DNA of 64,000 bases, from NCBI RefSeq assembly GCF_001659605.2, contig NC_035170.2, forward strand, positions 23,552,190-23,616,189, read 5' to 3'. The translations under genes were made by a program, and so were the position numbers. This DNA comes from Manihot esculenta (taxonomy: Eukaryota > Streptophyta > Magnoliopsida > Malpighiales > Euphorbiaceae). A model generated the notes under the pieces. That model saw only the letters and a list, made by a program, of their open reading frames with translations. It was not told the DNA's origin and did no database searches. Of the stretch, positions 38,587 to 47,715 are shown piece by piece (the first letter of the stretch is position 1; each line of letters begins with the position of its first letter).

Positions 38587-38604
38587 AGCGCCGTTGCCGG
38601 GGAA
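38587..38604 (+). other. Primer-binding site, tRNA-Asp-like
   Basis: TAGCGCCGTTGCCGGGGA begins 6 bp after the left LTR. It differs by G-to-A from the TGGCGCCGTTGCCGGGGA site commonly seen in plant Athila/gypsy elements. The tRNA assignment is from memory of the family. Confidence 0.65.
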
Positions 38605-38662
38605 TTGATTTAACTTATTTGTTTTTCTTTCACGACCATATCTGAACTCAAGAAATTGATTC

Positions 38663-39190
38663 ATGGCTGCGGTAAGTACATCTGCTATCCCTTTTCAGCT
38701 TTCTGAACTGACATCTTTTATGAAAGATTTTGCCATAGGACTAGTTCAACAGGCTCAACAATTTCAGCCACCAAGGCCATGTAGGATCTGTGCATATGTG
38801 GGACACTCAATTGATCAATGTCCTACACTTTATGAGTATGACCAACCAGTGCATGCATTTGAAAGATACAATACTCATCAAGTACATGCATTTGAAGGAT
38901 TCGATAGCCAGCCAAGACATGATCCCTACCTTGATACATACAATCCATATTGGGGAGACCATCCGAATTATGACTATGCTAGGGCTGACCACTACCAGAA
39001 CTATCAAGGAAATCAAGCCCAAACAGCACCTCCAAGTTCCAACATGCACCTTGATGAAGAGATAATGAAGACATTGGCGATTTCTGGGCAAAGTCTCCAA
39101 CAGCAAATGGATCAAATGGCCACCAGATTGAATGCACTCATGTTAAGAAGAGAGGAAGAGTTTCAAGATGATGAAAATTCACAAGTGTAA
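38663..39190 (+). CDS. gag tail with a CCHC zinc knuckle
   Basis: The open frame encodes 175 residues. CRICAYVGHSIDQC at about residues 41-54 is a CX2CX4HX4C nucleic-acid-binding knuckle. A tyrosine-rich stretch follows (YNPYWGDHPNYDY), resembling the YNPGWRNHPN segment after the knuckle in Athila-type gag. A helical end with LQQQMDQMATRLNALM follows. The capsid part that normally precedes the knuckle is absent. The ATG at 38663 may only be the first Met after a deletion. Whether it is translated is unknown. Confidence 0.6.
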   Translation: MAAVSTSAIPFQLSELTSFMKDFAIGLVQQAQQFQPPRPCRICAYVGHSIDQCPTLYEYDQPVHAFERYNTHQVHAFEGFDSQPRHDPYLDTYNPYWGDHPNYDYARADHYQNYQGNQAQTAPPSSNMHLDEEIMKTLAISGQSLQQQMDQMATRLNALMLRREEEFQDDENSQV

Positions 39191-39199
39191 GAACAAGCT

Positions 39200-41300
39200 A
39201 CTGAAGAAAAACAGCTAGAAAACTGTTTGTCCGAATAAACTGGTCAAACAGAACTTGTTGATGATTTAGATATCATTGATTGTTTGAGCCAATAAATTTT
39301 TGATATAAATCAAAATGATATGCTAACCAATGATTTTTGTAGGGAGGATAGCCAAGAAGATGAAAGAAGCCAAGGAGAGCTGAAATGCACAGCAATGGAC
39401 TGCTGCCTACAGCAAACAGACTGCTGTTTGCCCAAACAGACTGGGCAAACAAGCAGACAGAAGGCAGAACAGGCAGACTGCTGTCTACCCAAACAGCCAG
39501 CAAAGGTAGAACAAGCAAGCCCCTGTTTGCCCAAATAAGTCTAGCAGCCAGTTGAGAATGATGGCAGACTGCCCAAGTCACTCCAGCAAGCAGAAAACAG
39601 GATGCCCACACCAGTTGGGCAAACAGCTTCGACAGAACACTGTTCACCTAAAAAACCAACAGAAAAGCATCAAGCAGATTGCTGTTTGCCCAAACAGCAT
39701 GAGAGGGCAGAGTCCAGCACAACCAGATTGCTGGCACAGGTAAGTTGCTGTCTGACCAAACCACCAGCGGAGGAAAGGAAAGAAAAAGCTTGTTTGCTCG
39801 AACAAGCTATGCAGATTGTACAAGAAGATTGCTGTCTGCCCAAACAACAAGTCAAGGCAGAATCCTATTTGCCCAAACAACATGAAAGGGCAGAATCCAG
39901 CACAACCAGATTGCTAGAACAGGTAAGTTGTTGTTTCACCAAACCACCAGCAGATGAAAAGAAGACAACAGCTTGTTTGCCCGAACAGGTCCAACACCAA
40001 ACACAGAAATATTGCAGCCTATCCAAACCACTTCAGCAAGCTGGAAACAATTTGCCCAGATCAGTCGAGCAAGTAACCTTGACGAAATGCTATTCACTCA
40101 AGCAGCCAGCAAAGGACCATGAGGAAAGTTATTGTTTGCCCAAACAACAAGAGAAAGCAAAATCCAGTTCTCCCAAGCTGCTGACCCAGAAAAATTGTTG
40201 TTCACCCGAACAGCAGGAGAAAGGAGAACCCAGCTTTTCCAAACAGCAGAACACACAAGCAGCAAGCTGTCCATCTGAACAGCAAGACAAGGCAAAATTT
40301 TGTTTTCCCGAGCATCAAATCTCCATACAGCAACTTCTAGAATATGCAAGCCACCTCCATGAACATTCATTCCATACCCAATGGAGGCTAAAACCCCCTA
40401 TGATGGAAGTAGTGGAAGAGGTTCCACTAAATCATCCTCCATAGGAACAAAACTTGTTGGTAAAAAAAAAAAAAAATAGAGATATGTGATTGTTTGCCCA
40501 AATAGCCAGGGCAAACAAAACCAGTTGTGCAGGAACCAATGCCTTAACCCATTCCAAATTTTAGTTCTTTTGCAGGTTGAAGCTGCTTGTCCAACCTGTT
40601 TGCCCACACAAGCTGGACAAACAGCAAAGATGACTTAGAAAAAGGATGGCATACTGTCTGCCCACACAGCAAGTCACCTGTTCGACCAAGCCTGTGTGCC
40701 CACGCAACTGGGCAAACAGCAGGCCAGTGCGAGAGAAAACCGCTAGACCATACTTCAGATCATTGTGAGACCACACGGTTTGCCCACGCAAGCTGGGAAA
40801 ACACCCAAGGCAGCAAAAGCGACAAAGAAGAAATCTTAAACAGGGCAGTACCTTCTTCATCTATATTCAATATTCTATTATGCCCTTTCCATGACAAATC
40901 TTCTTCTTTCCAAAACTTCTTGCTGCTGCACAAAATGGGCAGCCCCCTTTTGCATTTTTCTGCTGTCCCACTGCATGACAGCATAATAGGACATCACACA
41001 ACAGCACCAGCAGTCCAAACAGCAGCATACCACGCTGTCTGCCCACACAAGCTGGGCAAACAACTACAGCAGATCAGCAGAAGGCAGCCCAGCGCGCTTA
41101 CCAGCCAGCAAACCCTTCATCACCAGCACAACAACCACCAGCAACTCAGCCAGCAGAGGCAGACCGCTTGGACAGAATTGAGGCTTGAATTGCCCACATG
41201 GAGAGCATGCTAGAGTTGCTGGTACAGCACATCCTGCCACTTGCACATAGAAATACCTGAAGCATCCAGTTGTTTGCCCAAACAGCTTGGGCAAACAACC
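39200..41300 (+). repeat. Dispersed near-palindrome repeat field (TGTTTGCCCAAACA family)
   Basis: About 25 copies by eye, at irregular spacing of roughly 30-150 bp. Examples lie near 39420, 39522, 39681, 39787, 39831, 39865, 39971, 40132, 40488, 40597, 40693, 41035 and 41272. Some are simple 14-16 bp palindromes. Others are split hairpins in which TTTGCCCA and TGGGCAAA flank a 4-12 base loop. The spacers are A/C-rich. In one frame the motif reads CLPKQ and on the other strand LFGQT, so long frames stay open on both strands. Confidence 0.85.
39602..40444 (+). CDS. Low-complexity ORF through the palindrome repeats, unknown
   Basis: The open frame encodes 280 residues with repeated units ending CCLPKQ, CCLTKPP or CSPEQQ, rich in Cys, Pro, Lys, Gln and Ser. 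No domain is recognised and there is no homology I can name. The frame is probably open because the repeat unit lacks stops rather than because a protein is selected. One pair of larger units (39683-39780 and 39868-39960) is a recent tandem copy. It could be a true repetitive gag-like protein; I think that less likely. Confidence 0.3.
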   Translation: MPTPVGQTASTEHCSPKKPTEKHQADCCLPKQHERAESSTTRLLAQVSCCLTKPPAEERKEKACLLEQAMQIVQEDCCLPKQQVKAESYLPKQHERAESSTTRLLEQVSCCFTKPPADEKKTTACLPEQVQHQTQKYCSLSKPLQQAGNNLPRSVEQVTLTKCYSLKQPAKDHEESYCLPKQQEKAKSSSPKLLTQKNCCSPEQQEKGEPSFSKQQNTQAASCPSEQQDKAKFCFPEHQISIQQLLEYASHLHEHSFHTQWRLKPPMMEVVEEVPLNHPP

Positions 41301-42257
41301 ACACCAGGGAAGTATCAGTTTTTCACTTGAACTTTAATTTTTCCATACATTGAGGACAATGCATGAGTTAGGTGTGGGGGTGCATATCTCTGAATTTTGA
41401 TGCCTCTTGCATTCTTTTTGATTTCTTTTATGCTTTAATTCTAATTATTACACATTAGGTGAATTTTTTTTTCATTTTTGCTTTAAATTTACATTCACAC
41501 ACATGTAGCCACAGTTTTTCTGTTTTGGTTTGCTTTACTCAAAATACATAGGCTATGTTGAATGAGCTTCCTTTCCATGACCCCATTGATGTAATAACTC
41601 TTTAAACCTAAGTTGAATCAATTGCACTGAGTTATATTCATTTTTGGGAATTGCTTTCTGAATTGAATCTTTGAGCTTGCCATGGTGAAAAATATATTTA
41701 TGGACCTTATTAGAGAGATTAAATTGAAAATTGTGTGAATAAACTTAATATGACTTGATCTAGCAATTGGTGTTGATTTGCCCAAATCATTGAGAGAAAG
41801 GAAATTCAGCAAAGGCAAAGACCTCAAAAGCACAAATCAAAAAAAAAAAAACTATTCCAATGGTCAAAAGACTATGAACAGAGCTAGTAGCCACTTGGAC
41901 AAGTGACCAACTGAAAATATAAACTTTCACATCAATAGGTTGGTGACTTGTTCAAGCAAGATTAAAAGTGCAAAAGCCTGAATAAAGTACTTCAAGGTAA
42001 GGGCAAGTCACTCTGAAAGCTAAGAAAAGTCTTAATCAAACAATATGTGCATGTATGGTCTCTCTTGAGGAAAACAAATCCTAGCCATGGTAAGTAAAGG
42101 GAAACAAGAAAAGAAGGTGGGTAACCTTGGTGCATATATTCTTCACTGCAATGATTCAAAGTAGGGGTCTAGGGTTAGAAGTTTAAGTAGAAATAAGGAT
42201 CAAGTAGCAAAAAAAGCTTGTTTGACTAAGTCTGTTTGCTTGAGGACAAGCAAAGGG

Positions 42258-42270
42258 TTAGGTGTGGGGA
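42258..42270 (+). other. Polypurine tract before the right LTR
   Basis: TTAGGTGTGGGGA lies 4 bp before the right LTR. A similar TTAGGTGTGGGGG at about 41369 follows TTGAGGACAATGCATGAG, so the polypurine neighbourhood itself is duplicated about 0.9 kb upstream. Confidence 0.65.
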
Positions 42271-42274
42271 TATT

Positions 42275-43836
42275 TGATAGAGCCAAATTTAGACCCATTT
42301 TCCATATTGATATTTATGTTGATTTACACATTTTCTGCCTAATTTTGTAGTTTTGATCTTATTTTGCAGAAAATGGAGTAAAATGGTAATTTGGCAAAAA
42401 TGGTCTTAAATCTGCCCAAAAGAGAGCAAGACTGCACAAGCATGGTTTGCCTAATTTGTTTGCCCAAACCAAAGTGAAGTTGAAATGAAGGAGAAAACTG
42501 ATGAACTGACTGACCAGACTGTTTGTCCAAGACTGTTTGGGCAAACAGCGAAGCAAGACAGAGACAAGGACTAGGCACGCGGACAACAGCCACGACAGAC
42601 AACCTGTTTGCCTAAACAATGTCGGGCAAATAGCACCAGCAACCAGAAAACCAGCAGATCTGCAGAATTTGAAGACCAAGTCAAACACGAGTCTTGTTGC
42701 ACTCCAATCACGTGGGACAGCTCAGCAACATATAATTCCACCTCAGCAATCTCTCCTACATATTTGGGAAGCCAAAAATCAAAAAGACAAAAATACCCTC
42801 CAAGAATACAAGTCCAAATAGGAAAAGGAGTCCCAATTCAACAAGAAAACCCTAGGGCAGCCAATCCAACCTATAAAAGGACCAGCAAACCAGCCGAAGA
42901 GGCATCTTGGCGTCTGGGAATCAACACACATTCTCGGCAGAACCACTCCAGTAGCTGCGCACCCCTTGCGCTAGCCCTTCTCCCCTCCTTTTTTGCTTTC
43001 TTTCTTTTATTTTTGTATTAGTTTCAGCCATGAGTGGCTGAAACTCTTTTTCTAGTTGAAGAATAAGGTGAAACTTTGGTTGTTTATGGATTGGGAGATC
43101 TGAACATGTTATGTTAATATTTTATTTATCAATATTTATGCAATTTGATGTTGAATTCTATTATTGCTTTGTTATTTAGATCAATATGGCCCATTGATTC
43201 TTGATTGCAAAGTGATAATTTGTTAGTTTGGATAGTTTGAAGTCCGTAATTGCTTGAATTATTCAAATACAAGTAACCCTTGGTGTAAAAATCTAGGAAA
43301 TTGCATAATCTAGCAATGTCACCATGCGTTTGGGTAGCTAGAATTAGGTCTCTTTATCTCTTAACGCAATTGACAGTTGTTTGTTGCCTAAGGCCCAAGG
43401 ACGTTCCTTGACAACTTGTTGGTTAGTGATTAATTACAGGACGTTCTCTAATTAATGTATGCTTAAGGAGGGATTTGGTTGGTGAGAAGCGTCTTCCACC
43501 TCCATAACTAATTTATTGAATCAAATAAAAGAATCTTTGTGTCAATGATCAATCCCAACAACTAAAGTGGATCCAACTCTTCAACTAGGCTTTTCTCATT
43601 ATTGATTTCTCTTTACTTTATTCTTTACTTTACTTGATTGCTTTTAATTCTAGTTTAACTCAACAATCTCAAAACCCCTCTTTTTATATTATTGTCTTTT
43701 ATGTACTTGGTCTTAACAAGAAAAATAAGTAAGTATCAATTCCCTGTGGATTCGATCCTTTTGCAACTATCTACAATTGTAAAATTGTTAATAACAAAAA
43801 ATGTTATTTTTGACCGGCCTCGACAACCGCGAGTCA
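42275..43836 (+). repeat. 3' LTR of the palindrome-rich element
   Basis: The LTR is 1562 bp. By eye about 30 substitutions separate the first 730 bp from the left LTR, mostly transitions; the second half differs less. It also carries a 13-bp gain inside one motif copy near 42450 (GTTTGCCTAATTTGTTTGCCC against GTTTGCCC). Confidence 0.88.
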
Positions 43837-43841
43837 GTCTA

Positions 43842-44830
43842 GGTTTAGCTTGACAAGCTATCTGACTTCTTTGTCATTTTTTTTATCCATATTAATATAT
43901 ATGTTCATTAGTCATTTAGAAGGGTATAATTTCTGTACTTGCCTCGACCATCCCTGCCTCGCAACACTGGATAACTTTCCCTTTCACTTTCATGGTTTCA
44001 CCTGTTTAATTTCTAGGTCTTATTCTGACTCGTCCTCTTGTCCTCTCTCAGTGCTTGTATTTCGTGATCCAGTTATATGTACTTCTGGGCCTTATCTATC
44101 AGCTGCTGATAAGTGACCGCCATATTCTTTATTAGGGAATCCATGAACTTTATGTTCTTGGTTCTTTTTTTTTTTTAATGCTTCCAAGCTATCTTTATGA
44201 TTCAAAATCCTCTACTTGTATAGCCTCAACATTGAATCGTCAAATAAAGCTCCTTAGAAACTCACCCTCACCTTGACAGATCTTTCAGAGGTCAGAGAAG
44301 AGTTTCTTAAAAGGTTTGCATATAATGAATTTAAATTTAATGCCTACAGCAAGCTGAGTAAAGTTATTAATAGAATCTGAGTTGAGGTACTAGTATCATT
44401 TTTGGGCCATACAGGTAGATGGAAAGACTTGTCATATGACAAAGTCATTGACGTCTTGCAGCTGCATCGTAGTTCTAAAAATGGCTAAATGACTCTTAGG
44501 ATTCAAAGTTCTATTATACTTGTCCAAACTGGATAACTTAAATTTCAACAAGAAGGTTTTTGTTAGGATTTCCTCGGATAAGAGCAGGACATCACCCAAG
44601 TCATACTCTTTCTCATGCTCCTTTTGATATCTCTGGACAACTCACACTAGCTTTCAATCCACACTCATTGGAGTTTCTTCCGAGGACTCCTCATATTCAA
44701 CTTTGCCATTTCCTTTAGAATGGGCATGGGATTATTCTTCCCAAGTCTTTGGCATCCTTTAAAAGGTCTCCTCTTGCAAACTGGCCCTTGAGAAGCTCCT
44801 CTCAAGCTTTATATTGCTCAAGACTCGGAT
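43842..44830 (-). pseudogene. Decayed antisense gag of an older Ty3/gypsy element
   Basis: On the - strand, pieces between about 44580 and 44230 resemble a plant gypsy capsid region: LDKYNGTLNPKSHLAIFRT, then TMQLQDVNDFV, then FPSTLYG, broken by frameshifts. The element at 37032-43836 inserted beside it, since the target duplication GTCTA joins directly. No LTR for this older element could be paired. Confidence 0.5.
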
Positions 44831-45606
44831 GAGATTAGAGGTGTACAATGAGTCAATTCAGTTTTGAACTGAAACAAAATGAACTGAAAAAATAAAAATA
44901 TTTATTTTTACAAATTGAATCAAACCAAAAATAGCACTTAAACCTATCAAACTGAATCGATAAAACCAATAAGTAAATGCAATTCACAGAATCACCATAC
45001 CATAGAAACTTCCTCAAAAATTGAGTAAAACTCCCCCTAAATCATCAATATCAATCAATTTTACAATAGAATCTCAATTAATCAAACATTTCATCAACAG
45101 AAACCCAATCACTACAATAACCCAATTAATTATAAAAAAACAATAGTACAACAAGTGGATCTTCATTTCCAAGTCCTCGACTCAAGCTATCAAGCAATGG
45201 TGCTTCAGCTTAACAATCCGACAACATATTGGCCTTTGACCTCTTTATAATGAAATCAAGAAAAGAAAAAGTTTTTGAAAAAAAAAAGGTAACAGATTAG
45301 AAAGAAAAGAAGGGATGAGTTAATGTATCGGTTAGTGGACAAAAAATCTCATAATGATTTTAATTGGTATGATTTAATACTCGTTTAGTTGAATATTAGT
45401 AAGAGTCATTCCTAAAATTAAAATTATGTATAAATTTGATTCTGTATAAATTTTTTATTGATTTTCTTCCATTCAGCTCTAAATCCTAACAATCATACAT
45501 ACCCTCAAATTAGAGAAATTGTCTGGTACCGTTGTTTTTTTTTTTTTTTTTTTCAGGAGCTAAGGTACAGACGTAGAAAAGTTGAGAGTAAAATCTAAAA
45601 ATTTGA
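44831..45606. other. Intergenic DNA with a truncated GAGGTGTACAATGAG repeat end
   Basis: Near 44845 GAGGTGTACAATGAGTC followed by AACTGAAAC words looks like the end of a repeat of the same style as copies B-D, but no partner end is seen. The rest is unremarkable, with a long T tract at about 45535-45554. Confidence 0.35.
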
Positions 45607-46130
45607 GTAGAGTGGCATGATTTAGTTTAAATCGAAAAAATTAATCGAATTAAATTAATTTTAAAATTTATTCAATATTTAGTTCAAACTGAAAAAATTG
45701 ATCAAACTGAATTAGTTTTAAAATTTAATTTGATTTTTTATTCAATTCGATTCGGTTCGATTTTTAATTATAAAAATTTTAATTATTTCGGTTCGATTTG
45801 ATTTTAATAAGAAAAAATAGAAAAACCTGAACCCAATTGATTAATGATAATAATATATTATTTTTAATTTTCTAGAGAAATTAAATTATATTAAAATTAA
45901 AATATTTTAATTAAATTTTAAAATATTAAAAATAAAGTATAAAAAATAAAAAAATTATTAAAAATTAAAATCGATCAAACCGAACTGAATCGAATCGAAT
46001 CAGACCGATTCGATTCGATTTCTAACTAAAATCGATTTGATTCGATTTTCATAAATACTAAAATTTCGATTTTCAATTTATTCAGTTCGATTTAATTTTA
46101 AATTGAACTGATCGAATACTCGCCTCTACC
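45607..46130. mobile_element. Non-coding CGAATCGAACC-rich element, copy B
   Basis: It is bounded by GTAGAGTGGCATGATTTAG on the left and, inverted, by GTAGAGGCGAGTATTCGATC on the right. The inside is A/T with AATCGAATCGAATCAG and TTCGATTCGA words on both strands, giving a long imperfect inverted structure. No ORF. Confidence 0.5.
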
Positions 46131-46560
46131 GTTGAGTGTACAACTGTTCTCGAAAAATTAATTAATATTTTGAAGAGGAAAGAAAAAAAAAAAGCGTCTT
46201 GTTTTTGGGTTCTCCCTTGATTTTTTCTATTTTTTACTTTAATTTTCTTGTTTTCTTTTCTTTTTTATTTTTTCTTTAATTTATTTATATTCCTCTCCTG
46301 TTTTTGGCAACAATAGCCTCCATTCTTTCTGATTTATTTTCATTAAAAATGGTCGGTGGTGTTTATTTTTTAATTTGCTGTTTATTTTTTTTTTTAAATT
46401 TTATTGTTCACCGCGAGAATTGTTATCTGAATCTGGATGAGAGCTAACGACTTTGATATTATAATAATTAAATTTAGATTTATTTCACATAAAAATAAAA
46501 AATTTATATTTAAAATGGTTATAAATTAAACCTTTAATTTTAGATGATAAGATTTTATCT

Positions 46561-47085
46561 AGGGAGAGCATAAATCGGTCTGAATTAAAAAATTGAATCG
46601 AATCGATTAATTTCGGTTTAATAGTTTGATTAATTGGAAGATTCGATTCGATTTAATTAATATTTTTCAATTTATTTAGTTTTCGGTTCGATTCGGTTTA
46701 AACGTATTAAATAACCGAAAAATTAAAAAACTAATTTTATACATAGAAATACTGATTTTTTCATATATTTTTAAAATTTATATAGATTTTTATGGATTTT
46801 TTAAGTATTAGTATTATGTATTCAAATAATATTTATTGATAAATTTATGTGAAATATTTATTAAATTATTTTACTGAAATTAAAAATAAAAAATTAAAAA
46901 AAATTACAGATTTCAGTTTGAATCGAATCAAACCGAACCGAACCGATTTTTATCAGTTTAATTCAATTTGGTTATATTTTTATAATCGGTTTTTTCAATT
47001 TTTAATATTTTTATAATTCAGTTTTCAGTTTTTTCGGTTCGATTCGATTTGAAACCGAATCGATCGATTGTACAACACTAATTTT
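46561..47085. mobile_element. Non-coding CGAATCGAACC-rich element, copy C
   Basis: Begins AGGGAGAGCATAAATCGGTC and ends CGATCGATTGTACAACACTA. It contains AATCGAATCAAACCGAACC and the mirror TTCGGTTCGATTCG. Same architecture as copy B, about 430 bp away. No coding capacity. Confidence 0.48.
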
Positions 47086-47715
47086 ATCTTCTGAATTTGT
47101 TACAATTATATCATATATAATAAGAATTAAATATTTTTAGAGTATATTTAATTAATATTTTAAATAAATAAATAAATAGCACCTGACATTATTTGTATTA
47201 ATTTCAAATAAGTTAAAATTATTTTAAAAAATAATTAAACTACAATCTCTAAATTAAAAGTGAGTAACACATACATAATATTTTTTTTTTTACTTTTTTT
47301 TTAAGATTAATATTAATTAACTGTAATAATAAAATAAAAGATAAAATAAACAAATAAAAAAATAGACTTATTTTATAAATAAGCCATTATTTATTTATTT
47401 TCCCCTAGGCTTGGAGAGCCAAACGGTAATTCTTCCGAGAAGACTTCATCAATGCCTCAAATGTCTCATCATGCTGACTCGTAAGAGGTGTAGTCTTTCA
47501 ATTTTGTCTTTTCTACAAGAATCGACTTTAGGTAATTGAAAAAGATTATTGAAGCAGATAGACCTTCACTTTGAGATCAACAGAAGAAAAATCACATCTT
47601 TTGTTTTTTAATCTACTGCCTGCTATAAGGGGCTCTTGAAATTTCCAATAAGCTTAATTCCGGAAGCTGATCTTTCTGCAATTCTTCAATACTTGTGAAT
47701 TGCGATACTGCTTTA
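47086..47715 (+). other. Upstream region of resistance gene copy 1
   Basis: AT-rich to about 47400, then mixed composition up to the start codon, suggesting promoter and leader. No confident TATA box. An in-frame non-ATG extension to 47695 exists but is not needed. Confidence 0.4.

Larger units (their letters stand above)
37032..43836 (+). mobile_element. Polymerase-less LTR retrotransposon with a palindrome-repeat interior
   Basis: Near-identical LTRs (37032-38580 and 42275-43836) start TGATAGAGCC and end CGCGAGTCA. The target duplication GTCTA lies at 37027-37031 and 43837-43841. A primer-binding site close to tRNA-Asp (AGCGCCGTTGCCGGGGA) follows the left LTR. A polypurine tract (TTAGGTGTGGGGA) precedes the right LTR. 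The interior has a gag tail with one CCHC knuckle, then about 2 kb packed with variants of TGTTTGCCCAAACA, then about 0.9 kb without coding. No protease, reverse transcriptase or integrase remains. By layout it is a large derivative of the Athila/gypsy kind (LARD-like), moved by enzymes from elsewhere. Confidence 0.87.

Noticed and set aside
39644..41294. Antisense ORFs with LFGQT-like repeats
   Set aside because: Mirror image of the palindrome repeat; no independent evidence for coding.
39400..41300. Regularly recurring palindromes resembling a CRISPR array
   Set aside because: Spacing is irregular, repeats vary, the host is a plant, and the block lies between retrotransposon LTRs with a target duplication.
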